From positions 1 through 25,738 of IMG/VR virus record IMGVR_UViG_3300021197_000025: a stretch of 25,738 bases of DNA; one strand, given 5' to 3'. Below the pieces are notes generated by a model that saw only the letters and a program-made list of their open reading frames with translations, made no database searches and had not been told where the DNA came from. Shown here piece by piece: positions 1 through 7,318 of the stretch. The DNA comes from a virus. The translations under genes and the position numbers were made by a program. The stretch's first letter is position 1; each line of letters begins with the position of its first letter.

Positions 1-23
1 CCTAAAAACGCCAGACCCCGCTA

Positions 24-104
24 TATGCGCTTTTATGCGCCAGCAATGGCCTATTGGCCGCTGGCCGTGGTATCTGGACGGCGTCCAGCCCGCCGCTGGC
101 CGTG
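24..104. repeat. Direct repeats flanking a palindrome
   Basis: A 13-base word GCCGCTGGCCGTG occurs at 57-69 and again at 92-104, 35 bases apart. Between the copies lies a 15-base interrupted palindrome, CTGGACG and CGTCCAG around one central base (74-88). Further left, TATGCGC occurs at 24-30 and 34-40, exactly one helical turn apart, and TGGCC occurs four times (47, 55, 62, 97). A layout of short repeats around a palindrome is typical of protein-binding sites such as terminase recognition sites, attachment sites or origins. Which of these applies cannot be told from sequence alone. Confidence 0.6.
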
Positions 105-250
105 ATAAATCGCTAGGTTCCTTCCAATATCGGGTCAAAAACCGCAGAAAACCGCCAAAAATCCGAGATTTTCGCGCCGCCGCCCGCGCCGTGCCTAGCG
201 GGAGCATGGGCCATGTTTCTCTCAAATATTCATGTGAAAAACGGTATAGA

Positions 251-268
251 ATGTTTCACGTGAAACAT
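251..268. promoter_or_regulatory. parS: parS-like ParB-binding site
   Basis: Positions 252-267 read TGTTTCACGTGAAACA, a perfect 16-base palindrome; with the flanking A and T it is a perfect 18-base palindrome. This matches the consensus of chromosomal parS sites bound by ParB/Spo0J proteins across bacteria, including Alphaproteobacteria. Chance occurrence of this exact 16-mer in a 25.7 kb window is about 6 in a million for uniform base use. No parA or parB gene is visible in the window, so a host ParB would be the expected binder. It sits about 95 bases before the terminase start. The motif identity is certain; the function in this phage is inferred. Confidence 0.85.
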
Positions 269-286
269 TGCCTATTTATTAGGCAA
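268..286. other. 7-base inverted repeat after parS
   Basis: TTGCCTA (268-274) and TAGGCAA (280-286) form a perfect 7-base stem around a 5-base loop, directly abutting the parS-like palindrome. It lacks a following T-tract, so it does not look like an intrinsic terminator. It could be an operator, or a structural element of the same nucleoprotein site. Confidence 0.5.
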
Positions 287-296
287 ATATGAAGTC

Positions 297-334
297 TTGT
301 TAACTGACTAATAAATGTGCATATTTATGCACAT
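297..334 (+). promoter_or_regulatory. Possible promoter with operator-like inverted repeat
   Basis: ATGTGCAT (315-322) and ATGCACAT (327-334) form a perfect 8-base inverted repeat with a 4-base spacer, in AT-rich DNA 26 bases before the terminase start. A related half-site (TGTGCAAT) follows at 339-346. A weak sigma70-like pair, TTGTTA (297-302) and CATATT (320-325), has a 17-base spacer and would place the -10 inside the inverted repeat, as expected for repression. The inverted repeat is seen directly. The promoter matches only 4 of 6 bases in each box and is tentative. Confidence 0.35.
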
Positions 335-360
335 ATTTTGTGCAATTTAAGGGTCCCCCG

Positions 361-1806
361 ATGGATGTTTCTGATCAGGAGTTAAAGCTTCGCCTGCGAC
401 TCGCGCAAATCGAGAAGAATGAAGCTTGCAGAGAGACGTTTTTACCTTTTGTAAAATCTATGTGGCCGGAGTTTATTGCTGGTCGGCATCATAAAATCAT
501 TGCTGACAAGTTAGAGCGGGTAGCAAAGGGCGAGTTAAAGCGTTTAATTATTAACATGGCCCCTAGACACACGAAGTCAGAGTTTGCATCCTTCTTGTTT
601 CCGGCTTGGATGATGGGCAAAAACCCGCGAATGAAGATCATTCAGGCCACGCACACAACAGAGCTTGCGGTTAACTTTGGCCGTAAGACAAAAAATCTTT
701 TAGACAGTGACGAGTACAGAGAGGTATTTCCGGATGTTAAACTGGCTTCTGATAGTAAAGCTTCTGGTCGTTGGGACACTGCTGCTGGGGGGATGTACTA
801 TGCCGTCGGCGTGGGATCGAACCTTGCCGGGCGTGGTGGTGACTTGGTAATCATTGATGATCCGCATTCGGAGCAGACAGCGATGTCCGCGAACGGATTT
901 GACGATGCGTGGGATTGGTACACAGGGGGCCCCCGGCAGAGGCTCCAGCCGGGTGGGTCGATTGTTTTGGTACAGACCCGGTGGTCTGAGAAGGATATGA
1001 CGGGTCAGCTTTTGAGGGCGATGGCTAAAGATCCGTTAGCAGATCAGTGGGAAGTTGTGGAGCTTCCTGCTATTTTTGAGGATGAGACGCCGTGTTGGCC
1101 GGAGTTTTGGTCTTTGGAAGATTTGACCGCGGTCAAAGCATCTATTCCGCCGGGCAAGTGGAATGCTCAGTATCAGCAGAATCCGACGGGTGAAGAGAAC
1201 GCGATTATACCTCGTGAGTGGTGGAACAGGTGGGAGAAGGACAACATTCCCAACTTGGAGTATGTCATTCAGAGTTATGATACGGCGTTTAGTAAGCGCG
1301 AGACGGCTGACTATTCTGCCATTACAACGTGGGGTGTGTTTCGTCCAGAGGAGGTTGGGGGCCCTCCGGCACTCATACTTTTGGATAGTAAGAAGGACAG
1401 GTGGGATTTTCCGGAATTAAAGAAGGAGGCTTTGGAGCAATATCATTACTGGGAGCCTGATACGGTAATTGTTGAGGCGAAGGCTTCTGGCTTGCCGTTG
1501 ACGCAGGAATTAAGGAACATGGGTATTCCAGTTGTTAACTTTACGCCGAGCAAGGGAAATGATAAGCTAACGCGAGTTCACTCTGTATCGCCTCTTTTTG
1601 AGTCTGGTATGGTTTGGGCCCCCGACACCGTCTTTGCTGATGAGATGATAGAGGAGGTGGCGGCATTTCCAAACGGGGAGCACGACGATTTGGTTGACAG
1701 CATGACACAGGCATTGATGCGTTACCGTCAGGGTAATTTTGTTCAGTTGCCTAGTGATGACTGGGATGAGTCGGATGGCAACGTACAAGTTAGGGCTTAT
1801 TATTGA
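361..1806 (+). CDS. terL: Terminase large subunit
   Basis: This is the ATP-driven motor and nuclease that packages DNA through the portal into the procapsid. The 481-residue product shows the expected two-domain plan. The N-terminal ATPase has a Walker A-like P-loop APRHTKS at about residues 67-73 and a Walker B segment LVIIDDPH at 162-169. The C-terminal RNase H-like nuclease has acidic residues at D307 (SYDTAFSK), E372 (VEAKAS) and D442/D443/D446 (HDDLVD). An in-frame GTG at 340 could extend it by 7 residues, but ATG 361 has an AAGGG Shine-Dalgarno 7 bases upstream and is preferred. Length is normal for the family. The stop overlaps the next start (TGATG), so the genes are probably translationally coupled. 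No small terminase gene is recognised. Confidence 0.95.
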   Translation: MDVSDQELKLRLRLAQIEKNEACRETFLPFVKSMWPEFIAGRHHKIIADKLERVAKGELKRLIINMAPRHTKSEFASFLFPAWMMGKNPRMKIIQATHTTELAVNFGRKTKNLLDSDEYREVFPDVKLASDSKASGRWDTAAGGMYYAVGVGSNLAGRGGDLVIIDDPHSEQTAMSANGFDDAWDWYTGGPRQRLQPGGSIVLVQTRWSEKDMTGQLLRAMAKDPLADQWEVVELPAIFEDETPCWPEFWSLEDLTAVKASIPPGKWNAQYQQNPTGEENAIIPREWWNRWEKDNIPNLEYVIQSYDTAFSKRETADYSAITTWGVFRPEEVGGPPALILLDSKKDRWDFPELKKEALEQYHYWEPDTVIVEAKASGLPLTQELRNMGIPVVNFTPSKGNDKLTRVHSVSPLFESGMVWAPDTVFADEMIEEVAAFPNGEHDDLVDSMTQALMRYRQGNFVQLPSDDWDESDGNVQVRAYY

Positions 1807-3368
1807 TGGGTAATTCTGTAGTAGATTTAGGGGCCGCGGGCAGTTTAAATTATTTAGACATGGGTGACATGTCTTTGAACGACGCGCTTGGTTTAACTCG
1901 TGATAATCCGGCATATGTGCAAGATAGCGGGTTTTCTGGACCGTCATACGCGGAGGATCAAACGCGACCTGCGGATCTTACGGGTCCTTTTTTAGAGGAG
2001 TATGCGCCTGTAGACGGTGCGTATCAGCGCCTTGATTACTATGACATGTACCAAGATTTCCCGGAGGGTCGGTCTGGCAGTGACTTTGGACCGTCGGCCC
2101 CGGAGATTGCGATGCAGGACGGCGGCATCGTTGGTGGTTTAGAAAACCTTGGCAGAATGTCTACGGCAATGATTGAGAGTTTAGATAGGGCTGTATATGG
2201 CGGTGGTTCTGGCGGCAGGGGCCGACCAGCGGCACCTGTGCAGCAGGTAGGTTTTCTCGGTAGTGGCACGGGCTCAGATAACTTACGGTTCGCGTTCCCC
2301 GTTCCACAAAACGCCCTTGGCGGTGGCCTGTTACCCCCTCCTATTCAACCGGGGGATATGCAGGATCAGAACATTCATGCTGATCTGTCAGCCCAATACG
2401 GTCCGTTACCTCCGGGGCGGTATGCGTCAAACATACAAAAAGAAATGTCTCCAGACTCTCCGTATTTTAATGTTCCAGATAGAAGTCAGATGCAGCCGCT
2501 TGTAGGATTTAACGAAAATAATCCATATCAGATGCAGCCGCTTGGAAGTTCTAACGCGAATAATCAAAATCTAATGCTGTCGCAAGGGACGAACATGCGT
2601 TCTATTTTCGGCTTTGAGGACGGCGGCGAAGTCCCTGTAGAGGAAGCGGGTATAGGTAGTTTTATGTATGATGTGGTCACGGGTAAGGTGCCTTCTGACC
2701 AGTACAACGCTATGCGGACCTCGGGTCGTATGGATGATCCTATGGCGCAAGCTATTTATGGTCAGGATCCCACTTTTATGGAGCAGTTGGTAAAGGATTA
2801 CGATTATCCTGCCAATATACCGATGGAGGATGCTCAGGGGTATGCGATCATGGATCCTGAAACAGGGGGCCAAAAGATGATGATGGCTACTGATTTTAAT
2901 CTTCCGGAATATATGCGTACTGGTCGTCCGCGCCAAGACATGCCCACGTATGGTGAGTTAGAGGATGCGCGGGCACATGCTCTTGCTTCTGCTTTAATGG
3001 CGAAGGACTACGGCCCGGAGACCGCGAAGACTGCTGGGGGTATTAAGGAATTTTCTGAGATGTTGCCGGGTTTTGGTTCATCCAAATATAAAGACACGAA
3101 GATGGATTTACGGAACAACGCTTTGGGGGTTAAGCTTTTGAAGGAAGCTGGCGTAAACGCTACTCCGGCACAATTAGCGCGGACCGTGGACCGCGAGGTT
3201 TTTAAACAGATTGACCGTATTTTGGACCGACCCGAAGATCGTCAGAATACACCTGCAAAGGATCAGCCTTTTGCGGATCATTATTTCAAGTCTCCGGAGG
3301 GTGGTTTAGATGTTTATTTTCCGCGGGACAAAGACGGTTACTTTGACACTAGCTACATATACGACTGA
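1806..3368 (+). CDS. Phage protein of unknown function, probably virion-associated
   Basis: A 520-residue protein between terminase and portal, starting at ATG 1806 within the terminase stop. The N-terminal 380 residues look poorly folded: rich in G, P, Q, N and D, with a glycine-rich stretch near residue 137 and an imperfect duplication around QMQPL near 2488-2545. Two DGGxV motifs occur, MQDGGIV at 103-109 and DGGEV at 272-276. A compact C-terminal part (about 387-450) has the pattern RAHALASALM, then DLRNNALG, reminiscent from memory of a family with conserved RHA and DLxNNxxG motifs, though the usual HE pair is not evident here. Position suggests an internal or packaging-associated protein. 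Function unknown. Confidence 0.75.
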   Translation: MGNSVVDLGAAGSLNYLDMGDMSLNDALGLTRDNPAYVQDSGFSGPSYAEDQTRPADLTGPFLEEYAPVDGAYQRLDYYDMYQDFPEGRSGSDFGPSAPEIAMQDGGIVGGLENLGRMSTAMIESLDRAVYGGGSGGRGRPAAPVQQVGFLGSGTGSDNLRFAFPVPQNALGGGLLPPPIQPGDMQDQNIHADLSAQYGPLPPGRYASNIQKEMSPDSPYFNVPDRSQMQPLVGFNENNPYQMQPLGSSNANNQNLMLSQGTNMRSIFGFEDGGEVPVEEAGIGSFMYDVVTGKVPSDQYNAMRTSGRMDDPMAQAIYGQDPTFMEQLVKDYDYPANIPMEDAQGYAIMDPETGGQKMMMATDFNLPEYMRTGRPRQDMPTYGELEDARAHALASALMAKDYGPETAKTAGGIKEFSEMLPGFGSSKYKDTKMDLRNNALGVKLLKEAGVNATPAQLARTVDREVFKQIDRILDRPEDRQNTPAKDQPFADHYFKSPEGGLDVYFPRDKDGYFDTSYIYD

Positions 3369-3426
3369 CCACGGATCTATGAAAACACACCGGCCTATGG
3401 TAAGTTAGGCGTAGAGGAGATAACGA

Positions 3427-5865
3427 ATGGCACGTAAACCAATTGGCGGTTTGATGGACACGAATGTTCCGTCGCAGCTTGATCCGGAGGATTTGGCGGC
3501 TGAAGTGGAGCTAGAGGTTCCGGGCGGCATGGACGACAACGTCGTTGCTTTTGAGGGTGTGGCCGAGGGCATGGACATTGAGATGACGCCGGAAGAAGAT
3601 GGTGGCGTCACGATTGATTTTGATCCGCAGGACCAGCGCGGGGAGAGCGATGATTTTTACGTGAACTTGGCCGAGGAGATGCCGGAGCGTGAGCTTGGTC
3701 GCATTGCCAGTGAGTTATTGGGTGAGTTTGATGCCAACAAGGCGGGAAGGCAGGATTGGGAAGATGCTTATGCAAACGGTCTTGAACTGCTTGGGTTCAA
3801 CTACGAGGAGAGGACCCAGCCATTTAGAGGGGCTTCTGGGGTTACGCACCCGTTGTTGGCCGAGGCGGCTACGCAGTTTCAGGCGCAGGCGTTCAATGAG
3901 TTGTTGCCAGCCAGCGGCCCCGTGCGAACTGCTATTATGGGAAGCGAAACAAGGGAGAAGCAGGCCCAGTCGCAGCGCGTAAGGCAGTTTATGAATTACT
4001 ATGTCACGAGTGTAATGGATGATTATACGCCTGACATGGATCAGATGTTGTTTTATTTACCGTTGGCGGGCAGCACTTTTAAGAAGGTTTACTATGATGA
4101 GACGTTAGGACGTGCTGTAAGCAAGTTTATTCCTGCCGAGCACCTTGTGGTTCCTTATGACACGGCTGATTTGGACACTTGTCCGAACATCACGCAAGTT
4201 TTGCGGATGTCTTTGAACGATTTGCGTAAAAAGCAGGTTGCGGGGTTCTATTTGGACATTCCGGTTATTCCTGCACAAGAAGAATTGAACAGTGTGGAGA
4301 ACGAATTAGACCGTATTGACGGTATTTCGCCCACGCAGATTGATTATGACTGCACTATTTTGGAATGTCATGTTGATTTGGACATTGAGGGGTATGAGGA
4401 CCTTGATGAGGACGGTGAGCCGACCGGTATTAAAATACCCTATGTTGTCACGATTAGTCAGGATAACGGTCAAATCCTGTCGATTAAACGTAATTACCTT
4501 GAGGAAGACGAGCGGAAGCGCAAGATTGCATATTTTGTGCATTTTAAGTTCCTTCCGGGCTTTGGTTTCTATGGTTTGGGTCTTATTCACACCATTGGCG
4601 GCTTGTCACGCACCGCCACGGCGGCACTGAGGCAGTTAATCGACGCTGGTACGTTGTCCAATCTTCCAGCGGGTTTCAAGGCCCGCGGACTACGGATCAG
4701 GGACGACGATGACCCGCTTCAGCCCGGAGAGTTCAGAGATGTGGACGCTCCCGGAGGGGCTATTCGTGACAGCCTGATGCCGTTGCCCTTTAAGGGTCCT
4801 GACCAGACGTTATTTGCGTTATTGGGCTTTGTTGTTGATGCCGGTCAGCGGTTCGCGACCATTACTGACATGAAGGTTGGCGATGGAAATCAGGGTGCGG
4901 CGGTTGGAACCACCATTGCGATGTTGGAGCAAGGCTCTCGTGTGATGAGTGCGGTGCATAAGCGGCTTCATTACGGTATGAAGCAGGAATTTAAGATTTT
5001 ATCTCGTGTGATGAGTGAGAGTTTACCGCAGGAGTATCCGTATTCTGTAGAGGGTTCGGACGCTACTGTAATGCGGACGGACTTTGATGACCGTGTGGAC
5101 ATTATTCCGGTATCTGATCCGAATGTATTTTCGCAGGCGCAACGGATTGCTTTAGCTCAGACGAAGTTGCAGTTGGCTGGTGCTGCACCTGATTTACACA
5201 ACATGTATGAAGTGTATCGGGACATGTACGATGCGCTTGGTGTACGGGACGTGGACCGGATTATGAAGCGTATTCCGGACGATGAGCCGACACCGAAGGA
5301 TCCAGCACAGGAAAACATTGATTCGATGGACATGGTTCCGTTGCAGGCGTTTGAGGGGCAGGAGCACGAGGCGCATATTATGGCGCACATGGTTTTTGGT
5401 TCTACGCCAATGGTTGCTGGTATGCCTGCCATTGCGATGGCTTTGCAGAAGCATATTATGGAGCATGTAAGGATTGCGGCGCGAGAGCGGGCGGCTGTTC
5501 AGTTTATCCAGAGCCGACAAGCGGCTGGTGGTGAAGCGGCGACAGAGGAAGAAATGCTGCAAGTCGAGGGTTTGACGGCACAGTTTGTTGCTGAAGGTAT
5601 GCAGATGGTCAAGCAGATGTCTCAGCAGGTATCGGGCCAAGGCCCTGATCCTTTGGTACAGCTTAAAGAGCAGGAGCTTCAGATTAAGGCACAGGCTGAA
5701 CAGGCTGATGCACAGAATGACCAAGCGAAGCTTAACTTGGACGCACAGAACCAGCGGTTGCGGGCGGATCAGTTCCAGCAACGGCTTGCGGCACAAGAGC
5801 GGCAGACGGACAAGCGTATCCAGTCTGCTATGGAACGTGAAATGCTTAAACAGAGAGGGCAATAA
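3427..5865 (+). CDS. Portal protein
   Basis: The portal forms the dodecameric ring at one head vertex through which DNA enters and leaves. The 812-residue product follows terminase, as usual, and has the general character of the P22-type/podoviral portal: acidic, disordered N-terminus (1-80), then a globular core with the stretch FRGASGVTHPLLAEAATQF near residue 140. The core runs to about residue 620, followed by a long Q/E/A/R-rich coiled coil from about 715 to the end that could form a barrel-like extension into the head. Shine-Dalgarno AGAGGAGA lies about 8 bases before ATG 3427. A weak GCCTA/TAGGC inverted repeat (3393-3410) precedes it. Assignment rests on order, size and core motifs; P22 gp1 is somewhat shorter (725 residues). 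Confidence 0.88.
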   Translation: MARKPIGGLMDTNVPSQLDPEDLAAEVELEVPGGMDDNVVAFEGVAEGMDIEMTPEEDGGVTIDFDPQDQRGESDDFYVNLAEEMPERELGRIASELLGEFDANKAGRQDWEDAYANGLELLGFNYEERTQPFRGASGVTHPLLAEAATQFQAQAFNELLPASGPVRTAIMGSETREKQAQSQRVRQFMNYYVTSVMDDYTPDMDQMLFYLPLAGSTFKKVYYDETLGRAVSKFIPAEHLVVPYDTADLDTCPNITQVLRMSLNDLRKKQVAGFYLDIPVIPAQEELNSVENELDRIDGISPTQIDYDCTILECHVDLDIEGYEDLDEDGEPTGIKIPYVVTISQDNGQILSIKRNYLEEDERKRKIAYFVHFKFLPGFGFYGLGLIHTIGGLSRTATAALRQLIDAGTLSNLPAGFKARGLRIRDDDDPLQPGEFRDVDAPGGAIRDSLMPLPFKGPDQTLFALLGFVVDAGQRFATITDMKVGDGNQGAAVGTTIAMLEQGSRVMSAVHKRLHYGMKQEFKILSRVMSESLPQEYPYSVEGSDATVMRTDFDDRVDIIPVSDPNVFSQAQRIALAQTKLQLAGAAPDLHNMYEVYRDMYDALGVRDVDRIMKRIPDDEPTPKDPAQENIDSMDMVPLQAFEGQEHEAHIMAHMVFGSTPMVAGMPAIAMALQKHIMEHVRIAARERAAVQFIQSRQAAGGEAATEEEMLQVEGLTAQFVAEGMQMVKQMSQQVSGQGPDPLVQLKEQELQIKAQAEQADAQNDQAKLNLDAQNQRLRADQFQQRLAAQERQTDKRIQSAMEREMLKQRGQ

Positions 5866-5866
5866 G

Positions 5867-6064
5867 ATGAAAAGCGTAGTAAAAATTGTAACAAATAAGC
5901 CGGGTGCGGCCCCAAAAGCTGCTGAATATGCCCAGATTGACAATCAGGGTCGTATTCCTTACGGCAAGACAGCGGACGTAAAGGTTCCGACTAGCATGAG
6001 CCGGATGACGGTTCGTGGTATGGGTGCTGCTATAAAAGGTGGGGGCTACAACGGTTGTAGCTAA
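5867..6064 (+). CDS. Small basic phage protein with RGxGA motif
   Basis: A 65-residue protein starting one base after the portal stop (TAAGATG), probably coupled to portal translation. It is basic, with no membrane segment, and ends in a glycine-rich tail RGMGAAIKGGGYNGCS. The RGxGA core (residues 50-54) recurs at residues 108-112 of the 128-residue protein at 13986. The position next to the portal suggests a small head component. No known function is recognised. Confidence 0.65.
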   Translation: MKSVVKIVTNKPGAAPKAAEYAQIDNQGRIPYGKTADVKVPTSMSRMTVRGMGAAIKGGGYNGCS

Positions 6065-6100
6065 CGCCGTTACAAACATAGATAAATACGGGAATTATTT

Positions 6101-6574
6101 ATGGAACCATTATCTGCATTAGCGGCAGCTTCTGCCGCTTTTGGCACTCTCAAAAAAGGTTTTGCTATTGGCCGGGACCTTGAGTCGATGGCGGGAGACC
6201 TATCCAGATGGATGGGCGCTCTTTCTGACATTGAGCAGGCCAACAAAGAAGCAAAAAACCCTCCCATATTTAAGAAACTTCTTAACAGCAAGAGCGTTGA
6301 GCAGGAAGCTATTGAGGCTTTTGCGGCTAAACAGAAAGCGGAGGCTCAAAGAAAAGAGCTTCAGCAATGGATTAGTTTGACTCTGGGCGCAGCTAAGTGG
6401 GATGAGTTAATACGGATGGAAGGTCAAATTCGTAAAAAACGTCAGGAGACCTTATATCGTCAGCGGGAGCGCCGCCAGAAATTTGTTGAGGTGGTTGCTT
6501 GGATTATAATGTTGAGTGTGGGCGTAGGAGCGCTGATCTTATTTGCTATTGTCCTAAAGGAGTCTCAAAAATGA
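6101..6574 (+). CDS. C-terminally anchored coiled-coil membrane protein
   Basis: A 157-residue protein. It starts with an alanine-rich helix (LSALAAASAAFG). It continues with a long charged K/E/Q/R-rich helical region (about 45-130) likely to form a coiled coil, and ends with one strong membrane segment (about 131-152, VVAWIIMLSVGVGALILF). Only a weak Shine-Dalgarno (GGGAA) precedes ATG 6101. Its stop overlaps the next start (ATGA). It opens the run of small membrane proteins leading to the holin. A tail-anchored topology with a cytoplasmic coiled coil is inferred. No specific family is recognised. Confidence 0.7.
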   Translation: MEPLSALAAASAAFGTLKKGFAIGRDLESMAGDLSRWMGALSDIEQANKEAKNPPIFKKLLNSKSVEQEAIEAFAAKQKAEAQRKELQQWISLTLGAAKWDELIRMEGQIRKKRQETLYRQRERRQKFVEVVAWIIMLSVGVGALILFAIVLKESQK

Positions 6575-6882
6575 GTAAAAAGTTTCAATCCGATACGGAA
6601 TACGCTAAATATGACTTAGACGGTGATGGAGAGATAACTGACGAAGAGTTAGAACATGCCAAGGAGATCAGGGAAACGGAGCGTGATTTGCGTAAGCATC
6701 TGGCTCAGTTGCGTATGGCTCGGATTACTTTAATTGCTATGGGTGCTTTTACGTTAGCAATGTTTTTTATCCCCCTTGATCGGCTAGCGGCTCTTAGTGA
6801 CATAAGTAATTTATTTTACATTTCTGGCGCGGGCATCGTTGGGGCGTATATGGGCACCACAGCTTGGATGAACCGGAAGTGA
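6571..6882 (+). CDS. EF-hand two-pass membrane protein
   Basis: A 103-residue protein starting at ATG 6571, overlapping the previous stop by four bases; an upstream in-frame start at 6499 would lie inside the previous gene and is rejected. Residues 15-26 (DLDGDGEITDEE) fit a canonical EF-hand calcium loop at every key position: D1, D3, D5, G6, I8 and E12. A charged helix follows (27-50), then two membrane segments (about 52-69 and 79-99). Only one EF-hand is seen, so binding may need dimerisation. The fold and topology are predicted from sequence; calcium binding and role (membrane sensing, lysis timing or entry) are inferences. Confidence 0.75.
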   Translation: MSKKFQSDTEYAKYDLDGDGEITDEELEHAKEIRETERDLRKHLAQLRMARITLIAMGAFTLAMFFIPLDRLAALSDISNLFYISGAGIVGAYMGTTAWMNRK

Positions 6883-7091
6883 CACACGCTTTTTTGCTTG
6901 TTTTGGTGCTAGGCGGGGAGGTTCAGAGCCGGGACATGTACTTCAGATCAGTAACGGATTGCAATTTTTTTGCTTCTCAGGTAACCAAAAGGTATGGGAA
7001 TTACCAACATTATAGCGGAGTTCCCTCAGAACATAAGGCTACGGCATATTGCAAACCTGTTAAAGTGAGTAAAGATCAGGAGTTATACTGA
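6879..7091 (+). CDS. Small two-cysteine protein, hydrophobic N-terminus (copy 1)
   Basis: A 70-residue protein from GTG 6879, whose start overlaps the previous stop (GTGA). An alternative TTG at 6864 would add 5 residues. It begins with a short hydrophobic stretch (AFLLVLVLGG), then a YF-S-C segment, and ends with a YCKPV motif. The plan is hydrophobic start, GGxV, aromatic, cysteine, then about 30 residues and YxC. Two nearby genes (7094 and 7704) share parts of it, so these look like diverged paralogues. The hydrophobic start could be a weak signal or anchor. Paired cysteines would suit an oxidising periplasm. Function unknown. Confidence 0.6.
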   Translation: MTHAFLLVLVLGGEVQSRDMYFRSVTDCNFFASQVTKRYGNYQHYSGVPSEHKATAYCKPVKVSKDQELY

Positions 7092-7093
7092 AG

Positions 7094-7315
7094 ATGGAAA
7101 AGGGCTTCCTACTGGTTATAAGTATGTGGGGGCACACTGGCGCAGAATGGGAATATATTGGTAACCAGATAGTATTGCAGCAAGTGATGACAGAAGCGCA
7201 ATGCCTTTATCTTATTGACGAAGAGATGTGGGAAGCGTCCTACAAGAACAAGTACTATCAGATGATGGCGCATTGTTTTCCGGAAGATTGCGCTGGAAAG
7301 AAAGATTGTGACTAA
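7094..7315 (+). CDS. Small cysteine-containing protein (possible paralogue, copy 2)
   Basis: A 73-residue protein from ATG 7094, two bases after the previous stop. It opens with the hydrophobic stretch GFLLVISMWG. A central cysteine (EAQC) is followed by a KYYQMMAHCFPEDC motif matching the YxC-P end of the upstream gene, plus a short acidic tail with another cysteine. Length, position and pattern suggest duplication and divergence from the gene at 6879. No enzyme or known lysis motif is seen, and there is no clear lipobox. Function unknown. Confidence 0.6.
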   Translation: MEKGFLLVISMWGHTGAEWEYIGNQIVLQQVMTEAQCLYLIDEEMWEASYKNKYYQMMAHCFPEDCAGKKDCD

Positions 7316-7318
7316 GTA

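Larger units (their letters stand above)
1..360. other. Non-coding leader upstream of terminase
   Basis: No convincing gene is seen here. The left two thirds (1 to about 210) is GC-rich and repeat-rich, while 230-360 is clearly AT-rich, so base composition changes within the leader. It holds direct repeats and a palindrome (24-104), a perfect parS-like palindrome (251-268), a second inverted repeat (268-286) and an operator-like inverted repeat (315-334). Phages usually carry the small terminase gene or a packaging site upstream of the large terminase. No small terminase gene is visible, so a packaging (pac/cos) role for the repeats is a reasonable inference but unproven. Confidence 0.7.

Noticed and set aside
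35-292. 85-residue ORF in the leader
   Set aside because: No ribosome site, low-complexity R/P-rich translation, and it spans repeats and the parS palindrome. Its MFHVKH segment merely translates the parS site.
5194-5943. Minus-strand ORF of 249 codons under the portal gene
   Set aside because: Overlaps the confident portal gene entirely, with no conserved-looking content; a shadow.
6499-6570. Upstream start for the EF-hand gene
   Set aside because: It would lie in the membrane-anchor codons of the previous gene and lacks a ribosome site; ATG 6571 overlaps the stop in the usual way.
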